Below, piece after piece: positions 10,291-18,986 of a DNA stretch of 64,000 nt. The notes below the pieces were generated by a model. It did no database searches, was not told the origin of the DNA, and saw only the letters and a list, made by a program, of their open reading frames with translations. A program made the position numbers and the translations under genes. This DNA comes from Modestobacter sp. VKM Ac-2977 (GTDB lineage: Bacteria > Actinomycetota > Actinomycetes > Mycobacteriales > Geodermatophilaceae). Positions within the stretch are counted from its first letter, which is position 1, and each line of letters opens with the position of its first letter. The DNA lies in contig NZ_JAPVBQ010000001.1 in assembly GCF_026968045.1 (NCBI RefSeq), positions 881,238-945,237 on the forward strand, written 5' to 3'.

Positions 10291-11016
10291 TCAGGCGGAG
10301 GGGAGCTCGCCGGTCTGCACGAACTGCTCGGCGATGTCGCGGACCTTCCGGTTGGTCTCCATCGACAGCTCGGCCAGGGCGGAGAACGCCCGGTCGGCCG
10401 GCCACTTGTAACGCTCCATCAGGATGCCCTTGGCCTGGTCGATCACCGCCCGGGAGTCCAGGGCCGCGCGCAGGTGCTCGGCGCGCCCGACGGCGGTCTC
10501 GTAGAGGTACATGTTCGACACCGGGACCACGGCGTAGGCCGCGAACCGCGCCGCGGTCCGACGGGTCTGCTCGTCCAGTGGCCGGGAGGTGCGCGCGTAG
10601 ACGTTCAGCCCGCCGGTGATCAGCTCCTGCGGCGGCAGCGGGAAGGACAGCACCCCGCGGCACCCGCGCTCGGCAGCGGCCTGCGGGAACGCGCTCCACC
10701 GCTGCTCCGCGGCGGTGTCCAGCAGCTCGACCACCGCACCCGTCGTCGCCGCCTCCATGCAGGGCCCGGAGCCCTGCGCGTACTGCACGAGGTCCAGGTC
10801 GAGGGCGAGGGGGTCGCTCGCGGCAACGGTCGACGAGCGGCCGTCGGCGACGATGGTGACCGAGATCGCGGGGTCTCCGGAGAGCACCCGGGCGGCCAGG
10901 TCGGTGACCCGCTGCAGCACCGACTCCAGGGAGTGCTCGGCGAACGACATCCGGCCCAGCTCGTCGAAGGCGAGCTGGACCAGGTCGGCGTCGGGATCAG
11001 GGGTGGGGCGAGTCAA
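10291..11016 (-). CDS. GAF-ANTAR regulator (first of a divergent pair)
   Basis: About 241 aa. A GAF sensor domain (about residues 20-165) is followed by an ANTAR RNA-binding domain containing LDSRAVIDQAKGILMERY (about residues 175-235). ANTAR proteins bind paired hairpins in nascent RNA and prevent termination; the GAF domain senses an unknown ligand. The frame is open to 11088, but TTG 11016 is preceded by CGGAG at suitable spacing and gives a family-typical N-terminus; ATG 11055 is the alternative. It is divergent from a close paralogue at 11330. Confidence 0.85.
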   Translation of the reverse strand: MTRPTPDPDADLVQLAFDELGRMSFAEHSLESVLQRVTDLAARVLSGDPAISVTIVADGRSSTVAASDPLALDLDLVQYAQGSGPCMEAATTGAVVELLDTAAEQRWSAFPQAAAERGCRGVLSFPLPPQELITGGLNVYARTSRPLDEQTRRTAARFAAYAVVPVSNMYLYETAVGRAEHLRAALDSRAVIDQAKGILMERYKWPADRAFSALAELSMETNRKVRDIAEQFVQTGELPSA

Positions 11017-11232
11017 CGTGGTACTCCGGCGGCAGGTGGCACCGGACAGCAGCATGCGCCGGCGGGGAGACGGGCCCTGGGAGACCACCGAGGACCCGCC
11101 GAGGACGGGGTCGAGGACCCCGCTGCCGCACGCCGGCTGTGTGACGTTGTGGCACCCGGAGCATAGCCGGGGTCGGTGAACGAGTCGGGCCGCGTGCGAA
11201 CGGTGTCGATCATGCTCCGGCAGGTAGCGTTG

Positions 11233-11260
11233 TCATCGGTGCCGTCATCGGTGCCGTCAT
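11233..11260. repeat. short tandem repeat between divergent GAF-ANTAR genes
   Basis: The 12-base unit TCATCGGTGCCG occurs twice in tandem plus four bases of a third unit, in the intergenic region upstream of both GAF-ANTAR genes. It may be a regulator site or simple slippage; nothing else marks it. Confidence 0.5.
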
Positions 11261-11329
11261 GCGGCACTGACGTGCGTCAGACAGCGGCGTGCACGCGAGC
11301 GGGGCCTCAGTGCGGGGCCCTCGCCGAGG

Positions 11330-12103
11330 TTGCCATCCCCGGTGCTCCACCGACCGGAGGTCGACCTGTCCATCTCTGACGGACCCCTGTCCCGTGACGC
11401 CACCGACGCTCTTGCACGCCTGGGCAACCTGGCGCTGCGGGACCACTCGATGGAGTCGGTGCTGCAGACCGTCGCCGACCTGGTCAAGCAGGTGCTGCCG
11501 GGCGAGATCGAGGCATCGATCTCGCTGCTGGTCAACGACAAGGCGACGACCACGGTCTACACCGGCCAGCTCGCCCTGGACCTGGACGAGAGCCAGTACG
11601 GCCGCGGCTACGGCCCCTGCCTGCACGCTGCCTCGACCGGCGAGCTGGTCGAGATCGCCGACGCGCGCGTCGAGGACCGCTGGCCCGACTACGGCCAGGC
11701 CGCCTGGCAGCGGGGCAGTGGCAGCTCGCTGTCGGTGCCGCTGCCCGTCCAGGAACAGGTGGCGGGCGCACTCAACATCTACGCCCGCAAGCCGTACGCC
11801 TTCGACGAGGAGGCACGGTCGGCCGCGGTGCGGTTCGCCCCCTATGCCGGGGTCGCAGTGGGGAACATGTACGCGTACCAGAGCGCCCGGGACATGGCGG
11901 AGAACCTGCAGATCGCCCTGGAGTCCCGGGCGGTGATCGACCAGGCCAAGGGCATCCTGATGGAGCGGCACAAGCTCACCGCCGACCAGGCGTTCCAGGC
12001 GCTGGCCGCGGTCTCCATGCGGCGCAACCGCAAGGTGCGGGACATCGCCGAAACGCTCGTCCGGACGGGGGAGTTCCGGCCGGACGGCCCGGCGGCCGGC
12101 TGA
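11330..12103 (+). CDS. GAF-ANTAR regulator (second of a divergent pair)
   Basis: 257 aa. GAF domain about residues 40-180 and ANTAR domain about 190-250 (LESRAVIDQAKGILMERHK). It is clearly paralogous to the divergent neighbour: both share SLDSVLQ/SMESVLQ-type N-terminal helices, YGPC/SGPC loops and an identical RAVIDQAKGILMER core. The start may be TTG 11330 or GTG 11342; GAGG at 11326-11329 fits neither well. RNA targets are unknown. Confidence 0.87.
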   Translation: MPSPVLHRPEVDLSISDGPLSRDATDALARLGNLALRDHSMESVLQTVADLVKQVLPGEIEASISLLVNDKATTTVYTGQLALDLDESQYGRGYGPCLHAASTGELVEIADARVEDRWPDYGQAAWQRGSGSSLSVPLPVQEQVAGALNIYARKPYAFDEEARSAAVRFAPYAGVAVGNMYAYQSARDMAENLQIALESRAVIDQAKGILMERHKLTADQAFQALAAVSMRRNRKVRDIAETLVRTGEFRPDGPAAG

Positions 12104-12352
12104 GCGTCCTCGGCCCACTATCGGGTTGGGCCACGACGCGCACGGGCAGGACCCGGGCAGGGGCCGTCTGCGTGCCGGCACACAGAGGACCCCAGGCTCG
12201 GTGGTCGAGATGACGGCCACCGAGCCGCCCCCATCCGCGGACGGCGTCCGGGCCGAACACCCTCCGGTCGCGTCGTCCCCCTGCCCCTGGGTCGGCGCGG
12301 CTGCCCGGCCGAGGCTGGGACGCGCAGGGCGTGGACCTGCCAGGCTGCGCCC

Positions 12353-13219
12353 GTGCCTCCGTCCACCGTCGTGCGCCCGGCAACGCCGGACGAAGCCGGC
12401 TTCCTCACCGAGCTGGCTCGGCGCAGCAAGGCGTACTGGGGCTATCCGGACGACTTCCTGGCGGCCTGCCGCGCCGACCTCACCGTCGACCCGGCCGCCT
12501 GCGACGGTGCCTCCGTGCGCATCGCGGAGCGCGACGGCCAGGTCCTCGGGTTCTGGCGGCTGACGCCCACCGACGACCCGGTGCGGGGTGAGTTGGCCGA
12601 TCTGTTCGTCGAGCCACAGGCCATCGGCACCGGTGTGGGCCGGCTGCTGGTCACCGACGCCGTGGCGAACGCCCGCGCCCGGGGCTGGCACACGGTGGAG
12701 TTCGACGCCGACCCACACGCCGAGGCCTTCTACCGGCACCTCGGCGCGGTGCGGACCGGTCTCTCCCCGAGCACGGCGTCACCGGGGCGGTGCCTGCCGC
12801 GGATGTCGCTGCCCGTCGCCGCGCGTCACCACGTCGTCTGTGGGGCGTTCGTCCGGAACGGCCGGGTCCTCCTGGGGCACCGGACGGCTGATCGCCGCTG
12901 GTACCCCGACGTGTGGGACCTGCCCGGCGGGCACGTGGAGGACGGCGAGAGCGAGCTCGCCGCGCTCCGCCGTGAGCTGCGGGAGGAGGTGGGCGTGCAG
13001 GTGGCGGGCGTGGACCCCGAGCCGGTCGCGCGGCTGCTCGACGAGGACCTCCAGCTGGCGGTGTGGTCCGTCCACGACTGGGCGGGTGAGCCGGTGAACC
13101 GCTGCCCGGAGGAGCACGCCGAGCTGCGCTGGGTCGCCCCGGACGAGCTGGCGGAGCTCAGCCTGGCGGACCCCCGGTACGTCGACCTGCTCGGCGGGCT
13201 GTGCAGAGGCGAGGGGTGA
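12353..13219 (+). CDS. GNAT acetyltransferase-Nudix hydrolase fusion
   Basis: 288 aa. The N-terminal half (about 5-145) is a GNAT N-acetyltransferase with the acetyl-CoA loop region ADLFVEPQAIGTGVGRLLV. The C-terminal half (about 157-285) is a Nudix hydrolase with an intact Nudix box, GHVEDGESELAALRREL then REEVGV, fitting GX5EX7REUXEEXGU. The first would acetylate a small amine or protein; the second cleaves a nucleoside-diphosphate-linked substrate. The reading frame is continuous across both. Starts at GTG. Confidence 0.88.
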   Translation: MPPSTVVRPATPDEAGFLTELARRSKAYWGYPDDFLAACRADLTVDPAACDGASVRIAERDGQVLGFWRLTPTDDPVRGELADLFVEPQAIGTGVGRLLVTDAVANARARGWHTVEFDADPHAEAFYRHLGAVRTGLSPSTASPGRCLPRMSLPVAARHHVVCGAFVRNGRVLLGHRTADRRWYPDVWDLPGGHVEDGESELAALRRELREEVGVQVAGVDPEPVARLLDEDLQLAVWSVHDWAGEPVNRCPEEHAELRWVAPDELAELSLADPRYVDLLGGLCRGEG

Positions 13220-13800
13220 CGCCGTCCTCGGCAGTGGCCGCGGAGCCCGCAGCCGACCACGTTCCAGACGTGTCGCCTGTTGCAGGCGTCCTCTGATGAT
13301 CGAGCTGGGGGGAGGGCCTGGCAGGGGGTGCTCGACGGGCTAGGGACGACGGCCGATCCGGGTCAACGTCCACAGGGCGCATCGGCGGCAGATGAACACC
13401 CCTGGGGTGCCCCCCAGCTCGTGCACTGCCGAGTGAGGGAGCTGTCGCCCGCAGCAGCCACAGTGCACCTGCTCCGCACCCGGGGGCGCCTGCCGCCCAA
13501 GGAGCTTCACGTGGAGACCGTCATCAGGTCGTCGGCCGTCGGAGACCCAGCCAAGCCGTCGTCGGCCTCCTGCCAGTCGGGACAGCCGTCGGGGCAGGCG
13601 AGCGTCACGTCCACGTCAGCATCCTCGCGCAGTCCGTCCAGCTGTCGGTGCACGAGTGAGTCGGCGTCGACCCGGCCAGGGGCAGCGGGTCATCCGTGCG
13701 TCGGCGGAGAGGGCCACGCGCAACGGAACTGGGGATCCAACCTCCAGGAGACGACGAAGCGGCGACGTCCGTGGACATCGCCGCTGGTCGTGGCAGTGCG
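13220..13800. other. 581-bp stretch without a convincing gene
   Basis: Open frames here are short or run into the neighbouring tRNA and lack recognisable protein features. The only frame with gene-like composition is a 48-codon minus-strand frame (13507-13653), listed separately. No integrase, repeat or attachment duplication of the tRNA end was seen. Confidence 0.5.
13507..13653 (-). CDS. possible small protein or gene remnant
   Basis: A GTG-started 48-codon minus-strand frame reads with the high third-position GC expected of a gene. It encodes an acidic peptide containing LACPDGCPDWQEADDGLAG, with two Cys four residues apart. There is no clear ribosome binding site, and the frame is closed by a stop upstream, so it may be the tail of a decayed gene. 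Not recognised. Confidence 0.22.
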   Translation of the reverse strand: MHRQLDGLREDADVDVTLACPDGCPDWQEADDGLAGSPTADDLMTVST

Positions 13801-13876
<76 letters not shown>

Positions 13877-14075
13877 GTGTCGCTCGACGTGGTCGGGCAA
13901 CAGGAGGGGACTCTACACGCTGATCCGGCTCCACCGTCCGATGGGGTCGGGTCATCCACGTCACGTGTTGCGGCGCACAACGAACTGTCAGCAGGAGCGT
14001 GGAGACTGGGCGACGGTGCGGACGCCTGGCGGGAGGGCCCCGGTCGGCGCGCACCGGAACAGGGGGCAGGTCTTC

Positions 14076-15287
14076 GTGGGTTCGCAGCAGGCGAGACGGA
14101 TCGCTGCAGTGCTCATCGCCGCGTTGCTCGCCGTGCTGGCGGCCTGCTCGGGGTCGTCGTCCGAGGCCGTGCCGGACGACGCGGCCGGGCCGCCGACCAC
14201 CGCACCCGCCGCGCCCGCCGTGGTGGCGCTGAGCCTGGCCGACGGCGCCGCCGACGTCCCACCGACCACCCCGCTGGAGGTCGCGGTCACCGGCGGCGAG
14301 CTGGATGAGGTCACCGTCGCGGACGCCACCGGCACCGAGCTGACCGGCAGTCTCGAGCCCGTGGCGGGCGACCCGTCCACCGCCGTGTGGACGCCGGAGG
14401 GCGGGCTGGACTACGGCACGAGCTACACGGTCACCGCCACGGCCACCAACGCCGCCGCCGACGAGAGCACCGCCACCTCGACCTTCACCACCGTGACCCC
14501 GGAGGCCCTGTCCACCCCGGGCATCGGCCCGCTGGACGGCACCACCGTGGGTGTCGGCATGCCGATCCGGGTGTTCTTCGACGAGCCGGTCGCCGACCAG
14601 GCCGCCGTGGAGAGCCACCTCCTCGTCACCAGTAGCACGCCCACCGACGGGGTGTGGAACTGGGTGCGCGACGACGAGGTGCACTTCCGGCCCTCCACCT
14701 ACTGGCCGGCCGACACTGAGGTGACGCTGGAGGCCGACCTGTACGGGGTCGACTTCGGCGAGGGCGTCTGGGGCGAGAAGGACCGCACCATCTCCTTCAG
14801 CGTCGGGGAGCAGCACGTCTCCGTCGCCGACGCCGCGGCGCACACGTTGAGCGTCTACGACAGCGGTCAGCTCGTGCAGACCTTCCCGATGAGCGCCGGC
14901 AGCACGGAGAACCCGACGCACAACGGCGCGCACGTCGTCCTGGAGAAGTTCGCCGACATCACCATGGACTCCTCGACGTTCGGCCTGGCCGTCGACGCAC
15001 CCGGCGGCTACCGCACCGACGTCGAGTACGCGACACGGATCTCGAACAACGGCGAGTTCGTGCACGCCGCCCCGTGGTCGGTGGCCGACCAGGGCTCGCG
15101 GAACGTGAGCCACGGCTGCCTCAACCTCTCCACCGAGAACGCGAAGTGGTTCTACGACTTCTCCCATCCCGGCGACGTCGTCGAGGTCGTCAACTCGATC
15201 GGAGGCACGCTGACCGCCGCCGACGGCGACATCTACGACTGGGCCATCCCGTGGGCGGACTGGACGGCGGGGAGCGCACTGTCCTGA
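14076..15287 (+). CDS. L,D-transpeptidase lipoprotein
   Basis: 403 aa from GTG 14076. A signal peptide ends in a lipobox (LAVLAACSGS), followed by two Ig-like domains (about 45-245) and a YkuD catalytic domain whose motif SHGCLNLS places the catalytic Cys at residue 348. Such enzymes make 3-3 peptidoglycan cross-links or attach proteins outside the membrane and resemble mycobacterial LdtMt2-type proteins. The open frame extends to 13941, but the upstream part encodes no signal and overlaps leader sequence. Confidence 0.92.
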   Translation: MGSQQARRIAAVLIAALLAVLAACSGSSSEAVPDDAAGPPTTAPAAPAVVALSLADGAADVPPTTPLEVAVTGGELDEVTVADATGTELTGSLEPVAGDPSTAVWTPEGGLDYGTSYTVTATATNAAADESTATSTFTTVTPEALSTPGIGPLDGTTVGVGMPIRVFFDEPVADQAAVESHLLVTSSTPTDGVWNWVRDDEVHFRPSTYWPADTEVTLEADLYGVDFGEGVWGEKDRTISFSVGEQHVSVADAAAHTLSVYDSGQLVQTFPMSAGSTENPTHNGAHVVLEKFADITMDSSTFGLAVDAPGGYRTDVEYATRISNNGEFVHAAPWSVADQGSRNVSHGCLNLSTENAKWFYDFSHPGDVVEVVNSIGGTLTAADGDIYDWAIPWADWTAGSALS

Positions 15288-15332
15288 GCGGCCCGTGGCA
15301 TCCGGCCGGCGTACCTGCGGGCGTCGGCCGGA

Positions 15333-15875
15333 TCAGCGCCACACGTCGGGCTCCGGTCCCGGCGTGCGACCTGCGGTCAGGCGCGTGACCAGCGACTCGG
15401 CGACCCGGTAGGCCGCCAGCGCGACCGCGATCACCCCCGCCGGCGGGACGACGACCGGAGCGGCCAGCACCGAGAGGGCCAGCACCCGTGGGGCATCGCG
15501 CCACCAGCCCGCCCGGCGCGCCGGGTTCGCCAGCGCTCCCCAGCGCACGCCGCACCACATCAGCCAGCGGCGCAGCGGCGGCACCCCGAGCTCGCGCATC
15601 ACCCGCCGGAAGACCCCGTCGGCGTCCCGGGCGGAGACCAGCCCGCCGGGCACCGCGACGTCGGTCAGCCAGTCGTGCAGGACGGCGGCCGGGGTGTAGC
15701 GACCGGAGCGCGGGAACAGCCACACCACGACGCGGGGCACCGAGGCGAAGTCGGTCCGGAACCCGGGTGGGACGACGAAGGTGTCCCGGTCGCCGCGGTA
15801 GACCAGCGGCGCCAGCACCTCCCACGTGTTGTCGGTGGCCCGGCGCACGGTGAGGGCGAGTGAGTCGAAGGGCAC
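15333..15875 (-). CDS. DUF1353 family protein
   Basis: 180 aa when started at GTG 15875 (PFDSLALTV), preceded by a run of Gs serving as ribosome binding site. The family motif is clear: PPGFRTDFASVPR and then RYTPAAVLHDWL. DUF1353 proteins occur in phages and bacteria and have no established function. A hydrophobic helix (VLALSVLAAPVVVPPAGVIAVALAAY) lies near the C-terminus, suggesting membrane association. The longer frame to 16079 runs into the divergent SMR gene and is unlikely. Confidence 0.75.
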   Translation of the reverse strand: MPFDSLALTVRRATDNTWEVLAPLVYRGDRDTFVVPPGFRTDFASVPRVVVWLFPRSGRYTPAAVLHDWLTDVAVPGGLVSARDADGVFRRVMRELGVPPLRRWLMWCGVRWGALANPARRAGWWRDAPRVLALSVLAAPVVVPPAGVIAVALAAYRVAESLVTRLTAGRTPGPEPDVWR

Positions 15876-16005
15876 GGTCGGCAGGATCCCCCCGCTCGCC
15901 CTCCCCGACACCCGCCCCGCCCTGATCGCCGGTCCGGGCGGGATGGTGAGGTGACCGGGTGAGACCAGGTCGGACGTCGGGAGACCGCTGCGGCTGGGAC
16001 GCCGC

Positions 16006-16362
16006 GTGACCCGCTGGCTGTGGCTGACCGGGGCGATCGTCGTCGAGGTCGCCGCGACCCTCGCGCTGCGCGCGGCCACCGAGCAGGCGGCCTGGTACCT
16101 GCCGGTGGTCGTCGGCTACGTCGCTTCGTTCCTCTTCCTCGCCGGTGCACTGCGTCAGGGGATGGCCATCGGCGTCGCCTACGGCATCTGGGGTGCCAGC
16201 GGGGTGGTGCTCACCGCCGTCGCCGCGGCCTCCCTGTTCGGTGAGCCGCTGACCCCGCTGATGGGCCTGGGCTTCGCGGTCATCGTCGCCGGGGTGCTGC
16301 TCGTGGAGCTCGGCTCGCACCGCGCCGAGCAGGCGCCCGAACGGGTGGGGGAGGGGCGGTGA
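16006..16362 (+). CDS. SMR-family transporter subunit 1
   Basis: 118 aa with four predicted helices and the membrane Glu14 (VVEVAATLALR) essential for proton-coupled transport in EmrE-type small multidrug resistance proteins. Its stop overlaps the GTG start of a second SMR gene (GTGA), which points to a paired system working as a heterodimer, as in EbrAB/YkkCD-type pairs. Compared with subunit 2 it has a longer, charged C-terminal tail. Confidence 0.9.
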   Translation: MTRWLWLTGAIVVEVAATLALRAATEQAAWYLPVVVGYVASFLFLAGALRQGMAIGVAYGIWGASGVVLTAVAAASLFGEPLTPLMGLGFAVIVAGVLLVELGSHRAEQAPERVGEGR

Positions 16363-16679
16363 CCTGGCTGTTCCTGGCCGCGGCCATCGGCTGCGAGGTG
16401 GCCGCCACCATGTCGCTCCGCGCCTCCGACGGCCTGCGGGACAAGCGCTGGGCCCCGCTGATCATCCTGGGGTACCTGGCCTGCTTCTCCTTCCTCACCC
16501 TCGCGCTGAAGGCGGGGCTGGCAGTCGGCGTGGCCTACGGCGTCTGGGTCGCCAGCGGCGTCGCGTTGACCGCCGTGCTGGCGCACCTCGCGTTCCGCGA
16601 CCCGCTCACCCGCACGATGGGGGTCGGCATCGCGCTCATCGCGGTGGGCGTCCTGCTCGTCGAGGTCGGCGCCCACTGA
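16359..16679 (+). CDS. SMR-family transporter subunit 2
   Basis: 106 aa, four helices, with the conserved membrane Glu13 in IGCEVAATMSLRA and a GVAYGVWVASGVALTAV segment typical of small multidrug resistance proteins. The start overlaps the stop of subunit 1 by four bases. It probably forms a heterodimer with subunit 1 in opposite membrane orientations. Substrates could be cationic toxicants, guanidinium or polyamines; sequence does not decide. Confidence 0.9.
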   Translation: MTWLFLAAAIGCEVAATMSLRASDGLRDKRWAPLIILGYLACFSFLTLALKAGLAVGVAYGVWVASGVALTAVLAHLAFRDPLTRTMGVGIALIAVGVLLVEVGAH

Positions 16680-16722
16680 GCGACTCTGTCCCCACATCGC
16701 TTGGGCTGGCTATCATCGCCGC

Positions 16723-17118
16723 ATGACGATGCTGGAGGACGGCGCAGCCATGGCGTCGGCAGGAGATGGCGCGCCCGCGGTCGACGAGTCCGCCGCGCTC
16801 ACTGCGGCGGCGTGCATGTTCCGCAGCCTGGGCGACCCGGCCCGGCTGGCGATCGTGCGGCACCTGACCCTCGGGGAACACAAGGTCGTCGAGCTGACCG
16901 AGCACCTGGGCCTGGCCCAGTCGACCGTGTCGGCGCACCTGTCCTGCCTGCGGGACTGCGGGCTGGTCACCTCCCGGCCGCAGGGGCGTGCCTCGATGTG
17001 GTCGCTGACGACCGCGCCCCAGCTGCTGGCGCTGCTGGCCGCGGCCGAGCAGCTGCTCGCCGCCACCGGCGACGCCGTCGCGCTGTGCCCCACCTACGGC
17101 GAGACGAGCCGGGCGTGA
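16723..17118 (+). CDS. cmtR: CmtR-like ArsR-family metal sensor
   Basis: 131 aa winged-helix repressor of the ArsR/SmtB family. The recognition helix region reads LAQSTVSAHLSCLRDCGLV, placing Cys75 and Cys79 where mycobacterial CmtR has the Cys57-X3-Cys61 pair, and Cys122 near the C-terminus matches CmtR Cys102. CmtR uses these to bind Cd(II)/Pb(II). The next gene, a cation efflux pump, overlaps it by four bases, so metal-induced derepression of both is likely. Confidence 0.85.
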   Translation: MTMLEDGAAMASAGDGAPAVDESAALTAAACMFRSLGDPARLAIVRHLTLGEHKVVELTEHLGLAQSTVSAHLSCLRDCGLVTSRPQGRASMWSLTTAPQLLALLAAAEQLLAATGDAVALCPTYGETSRA

Positions 17119-17777
17119 CCGCCCAGCCGGGCGCCCTGACCGAGGCCGAGACCGAACGGCTGACCCGCCGTGGGCTGCGCCTGGCGCAGTTCACCGTGGT
17201 CTACAACGTCGCCGAGGGCGCCGTCGCGATCACCGCCGGCCTGCTCGCCGGGCTGGTGTCCCTGGTGGGGTTCGGCGTCGACTCCGGCATCGAGTCCCTC
17301 GCCGCCGTCCTCGTGGGGCTGCGGCTGGCGGCCCGGCTGCGGCACGGCAGCACCGACGAGGACAAGGAACGTCGCGCGCTCAAGGCGGTGGCGATCACCT
17401 TCTTCGTCCTGGCCGCGTACGTGCTGATCGAGGGTGTCCGCAGCCTGCTCGGCGACGAGGAGCCGAACACCTCCACCGTCGGGCTCGTCCTGCTCGCCGC
17501 CTCGATCGTGGTCATGCCGCTGCTGGCCCGCGCCAAGCGCCGGGTCGGGCTGGCGCTCGGCGGCGACCCGCTGGTCCTCGCCGACGCAGCCGAGACCCGG
17601 ATCTGCGTGCTGCTGAGCATCTCCACCCTCGCCGGGCTGGGGCTCTACGCGCTCACCGGCGCCGCCTGGCTCGACCCGGTCGCCGGCTTCGTCATCGCCG
17701 CCTTCGCCGTCCACGAGGGCCGGGAGGCGTGGGAAGGCGAACTCGTCGAAGACGACGAGGACGAGGACGAGATCTGA
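17115..17777 (+). CDS. cation diffusion facilitator family efflux protein
   Basis: 220 aa from GTG 17115, which overlaps the cmtR-like stop (GTGA). About five or six membrane helices with CDF-type acidic sites: VDSGIESLAA in helix 2 and LADAAETRICV in the later part. Members export divalent metals such as Zn, Cd or Fe in exchange for protons. The protein is shorter than typical ~300-residue CDF proteins and ends in an acidic tail (EDDEDEDEI) instead of a full cytoplasmic domain. The adjacent sensor suggests Cd/Pb/Zn. Confidence 0.85.
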   Translation: MTAQPGALTEAETERLTRRGLRLAQFTVVYNVAEGAVAITAGLLAGLVSLVGFGVDSGIESLAAVLVGLRLAARLRHGSTDEDKERRALKAVAITFFVLAAYVLIEGVRSLLGDEEPNTSTVGLVLLAASIVVMPLLARAKRRVGLALGGDPLVLADAAETRICVLLSISTLAGLGLYALTGAAWLDPVAGFVIAAFAVHEGREAWEGELVEDDEDEDEI

Positions 17778-17783
17778 CGGGCT

Positions 17784-18677
17784 TCAGGACTCTCGGTACC
17801 ACTCGGTGAAGGTCTCCCCGCCGTCGGTGGAGGCCAGGACCGCACCCTCGACGGCGATGTAGACGTCCTGCCCGTCCACGGTCAGCGCCTCCGGGGGGCC
17901 GCCGGCGCTGCCTCGCTCGGCCCAGGTCCGACCCCCGTCGGTGCTGCCGAACACCGTTCCGTCGGGGGAGACGCCCACCGCAGAGCGGCCGTCATCGGCG
18001 ACGTCCACCAGGACGAGCAGCGGCGCGCCGGCGACGGCGGAGAAGCCCTGCCCGGCGTCCTCGCTCACCATCAGCCCGGCCTCGGTGGTGGCGAGCACCC
18101 GCTGCGGATCAGCCGGGTCGGCGGCCAGGTCGGCGATCCGCATGCTCCCGCGGTCGGCCCACTCCAGACCGTCCTCGCTGACCAGCAGCCGGCCGCCGCT
18201 GTAGCCGTAGACGACGCCGTCGGCGGCGTCCAGGGCGTGGAAGTCGGCCTCCCCGGCCAGCGAGAGGGTCTCCCAGGTCTCCCCGCCGTCGGTGCTCTCG
18301 AGCAAGCCCAGGTCAGCCGGGCCCTCCTGCCCCTCGCCGGGGTGGCCGCTGGCCAGGTAGCGCTCCGGGCCGACGACGGTGAAGCCCATGAAGTCCTGCA
18401 CCCGGTCGGCGATGCGGGTCAGCTCCCCGTCCGGGGAGATGCGCACCAGCCCGTGGTGCGTCCCCGCGTACAGGGCGTCGTCCGCCGGGTCGATGCCCAG
18501 CCCGTGCACGTGCTCGAGGGTCGCGTCGTCCGGGTGGGCGTGGGTGCCGTCGTCGTGGCTGTGTGCCTCGCCGTCGGCTGCGACCTGGTCCCCGGCAGTG
18601 GCGTCGGTGCCGCACCCGGCGAGGAGCAGTGCTCCGGCCGCGGCGGCACCGACCAGCACCCGCCGCCGTGGACACAT
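17784..18677 (-). CDS. BNR-repeat lipoprotein (F510_1955 glycosylhydrolase type)
   Basis: 297 aa from ATG 18677; GAGG lies five bases upstream, and ATG 18731 (after GGGGAG) is an alternative. A lipobox LLAGC follows the signal peptide, then a His/Asp-rich segment (HSHDDGTHAH) and repeats of the sialidase/BNR type (ESTDGGETWE, STDGGRTWAE, ASTDGGETF) forming a predicted beta-propeller. Proteins named F510_1955 glycosylhydrolases share this layout without proven enzymatic activity. The His-rich N-terminus could bind metal, in keeping with the convergent efflux gene; that link is speculative. Confidence 0.8.
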   Translation of the reverse strand: MCPRRRVLVGAAAAGALLLAGCGTDATAGDQVAADGEAHSHDDGTHAHPDDATLEHVHGLGIDPADDALYAGTHHGLVRISPDGELTRIADRVQDFMGFTVVGPERYLASGHPGEGQEGPADLGLLESTDGGETWETLSLAGEADFHALDAADGVVYGYSGGRLLVSEDGLEWADRGSMRIADLAADPADPQRVLATTEAGLMVSEDAGQGFSAVAGAPLLVLVDVADDGRSAVGVSPDGTVFGSTDGGRTWAERGSAGGPPEALTVDGQDVYIAVEGAVLASTDGGETFTEWYRES

Positions 18678-18851
18678 GGCCGCCTCGCGGACGGATCGAG
18701 CGGCTCGGGACGGCAGGACGGACGGTGACATGAGCTCCCCACAGAGACCGGACGGGCGTACTGCTCCACACAGCATCCGCCGCCGGCCGGGCCGGCGGCG
18801 CCGAGACGGACGGAGGCCCCGGTCGGCGAACTGACCAGGGCCTCCGGGCGG

Positions 18852-18925
18852 GGTGAGTGACGGGACTTGAACCCGCGACATCCAGGATCACAACCTGGCG
18901 CTCTACCAGCTGAGCTACACCCACC
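18852..18925 (-). tRNA. tRNA-His (anticodon GTG)
   Basis: The reverse complement reads GTGGGTGTAGCTCAGC, then the anticodon arm AGGTTGTGATCCT (anticodon GTG), T-arm GGGTTCAAGTCCC and acceptor CACTCAC with a C discriminator opposite a preceding G (the usual G-1 of tRNA-His). CCA is not encoded. Confidence 0.95.
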
Positions 18926-18986
18926 ATGCACACCGGGCGGCTGGCGAGAGCCGGCCCGGTGGACGAGCACACGATACCGGAGGTGG

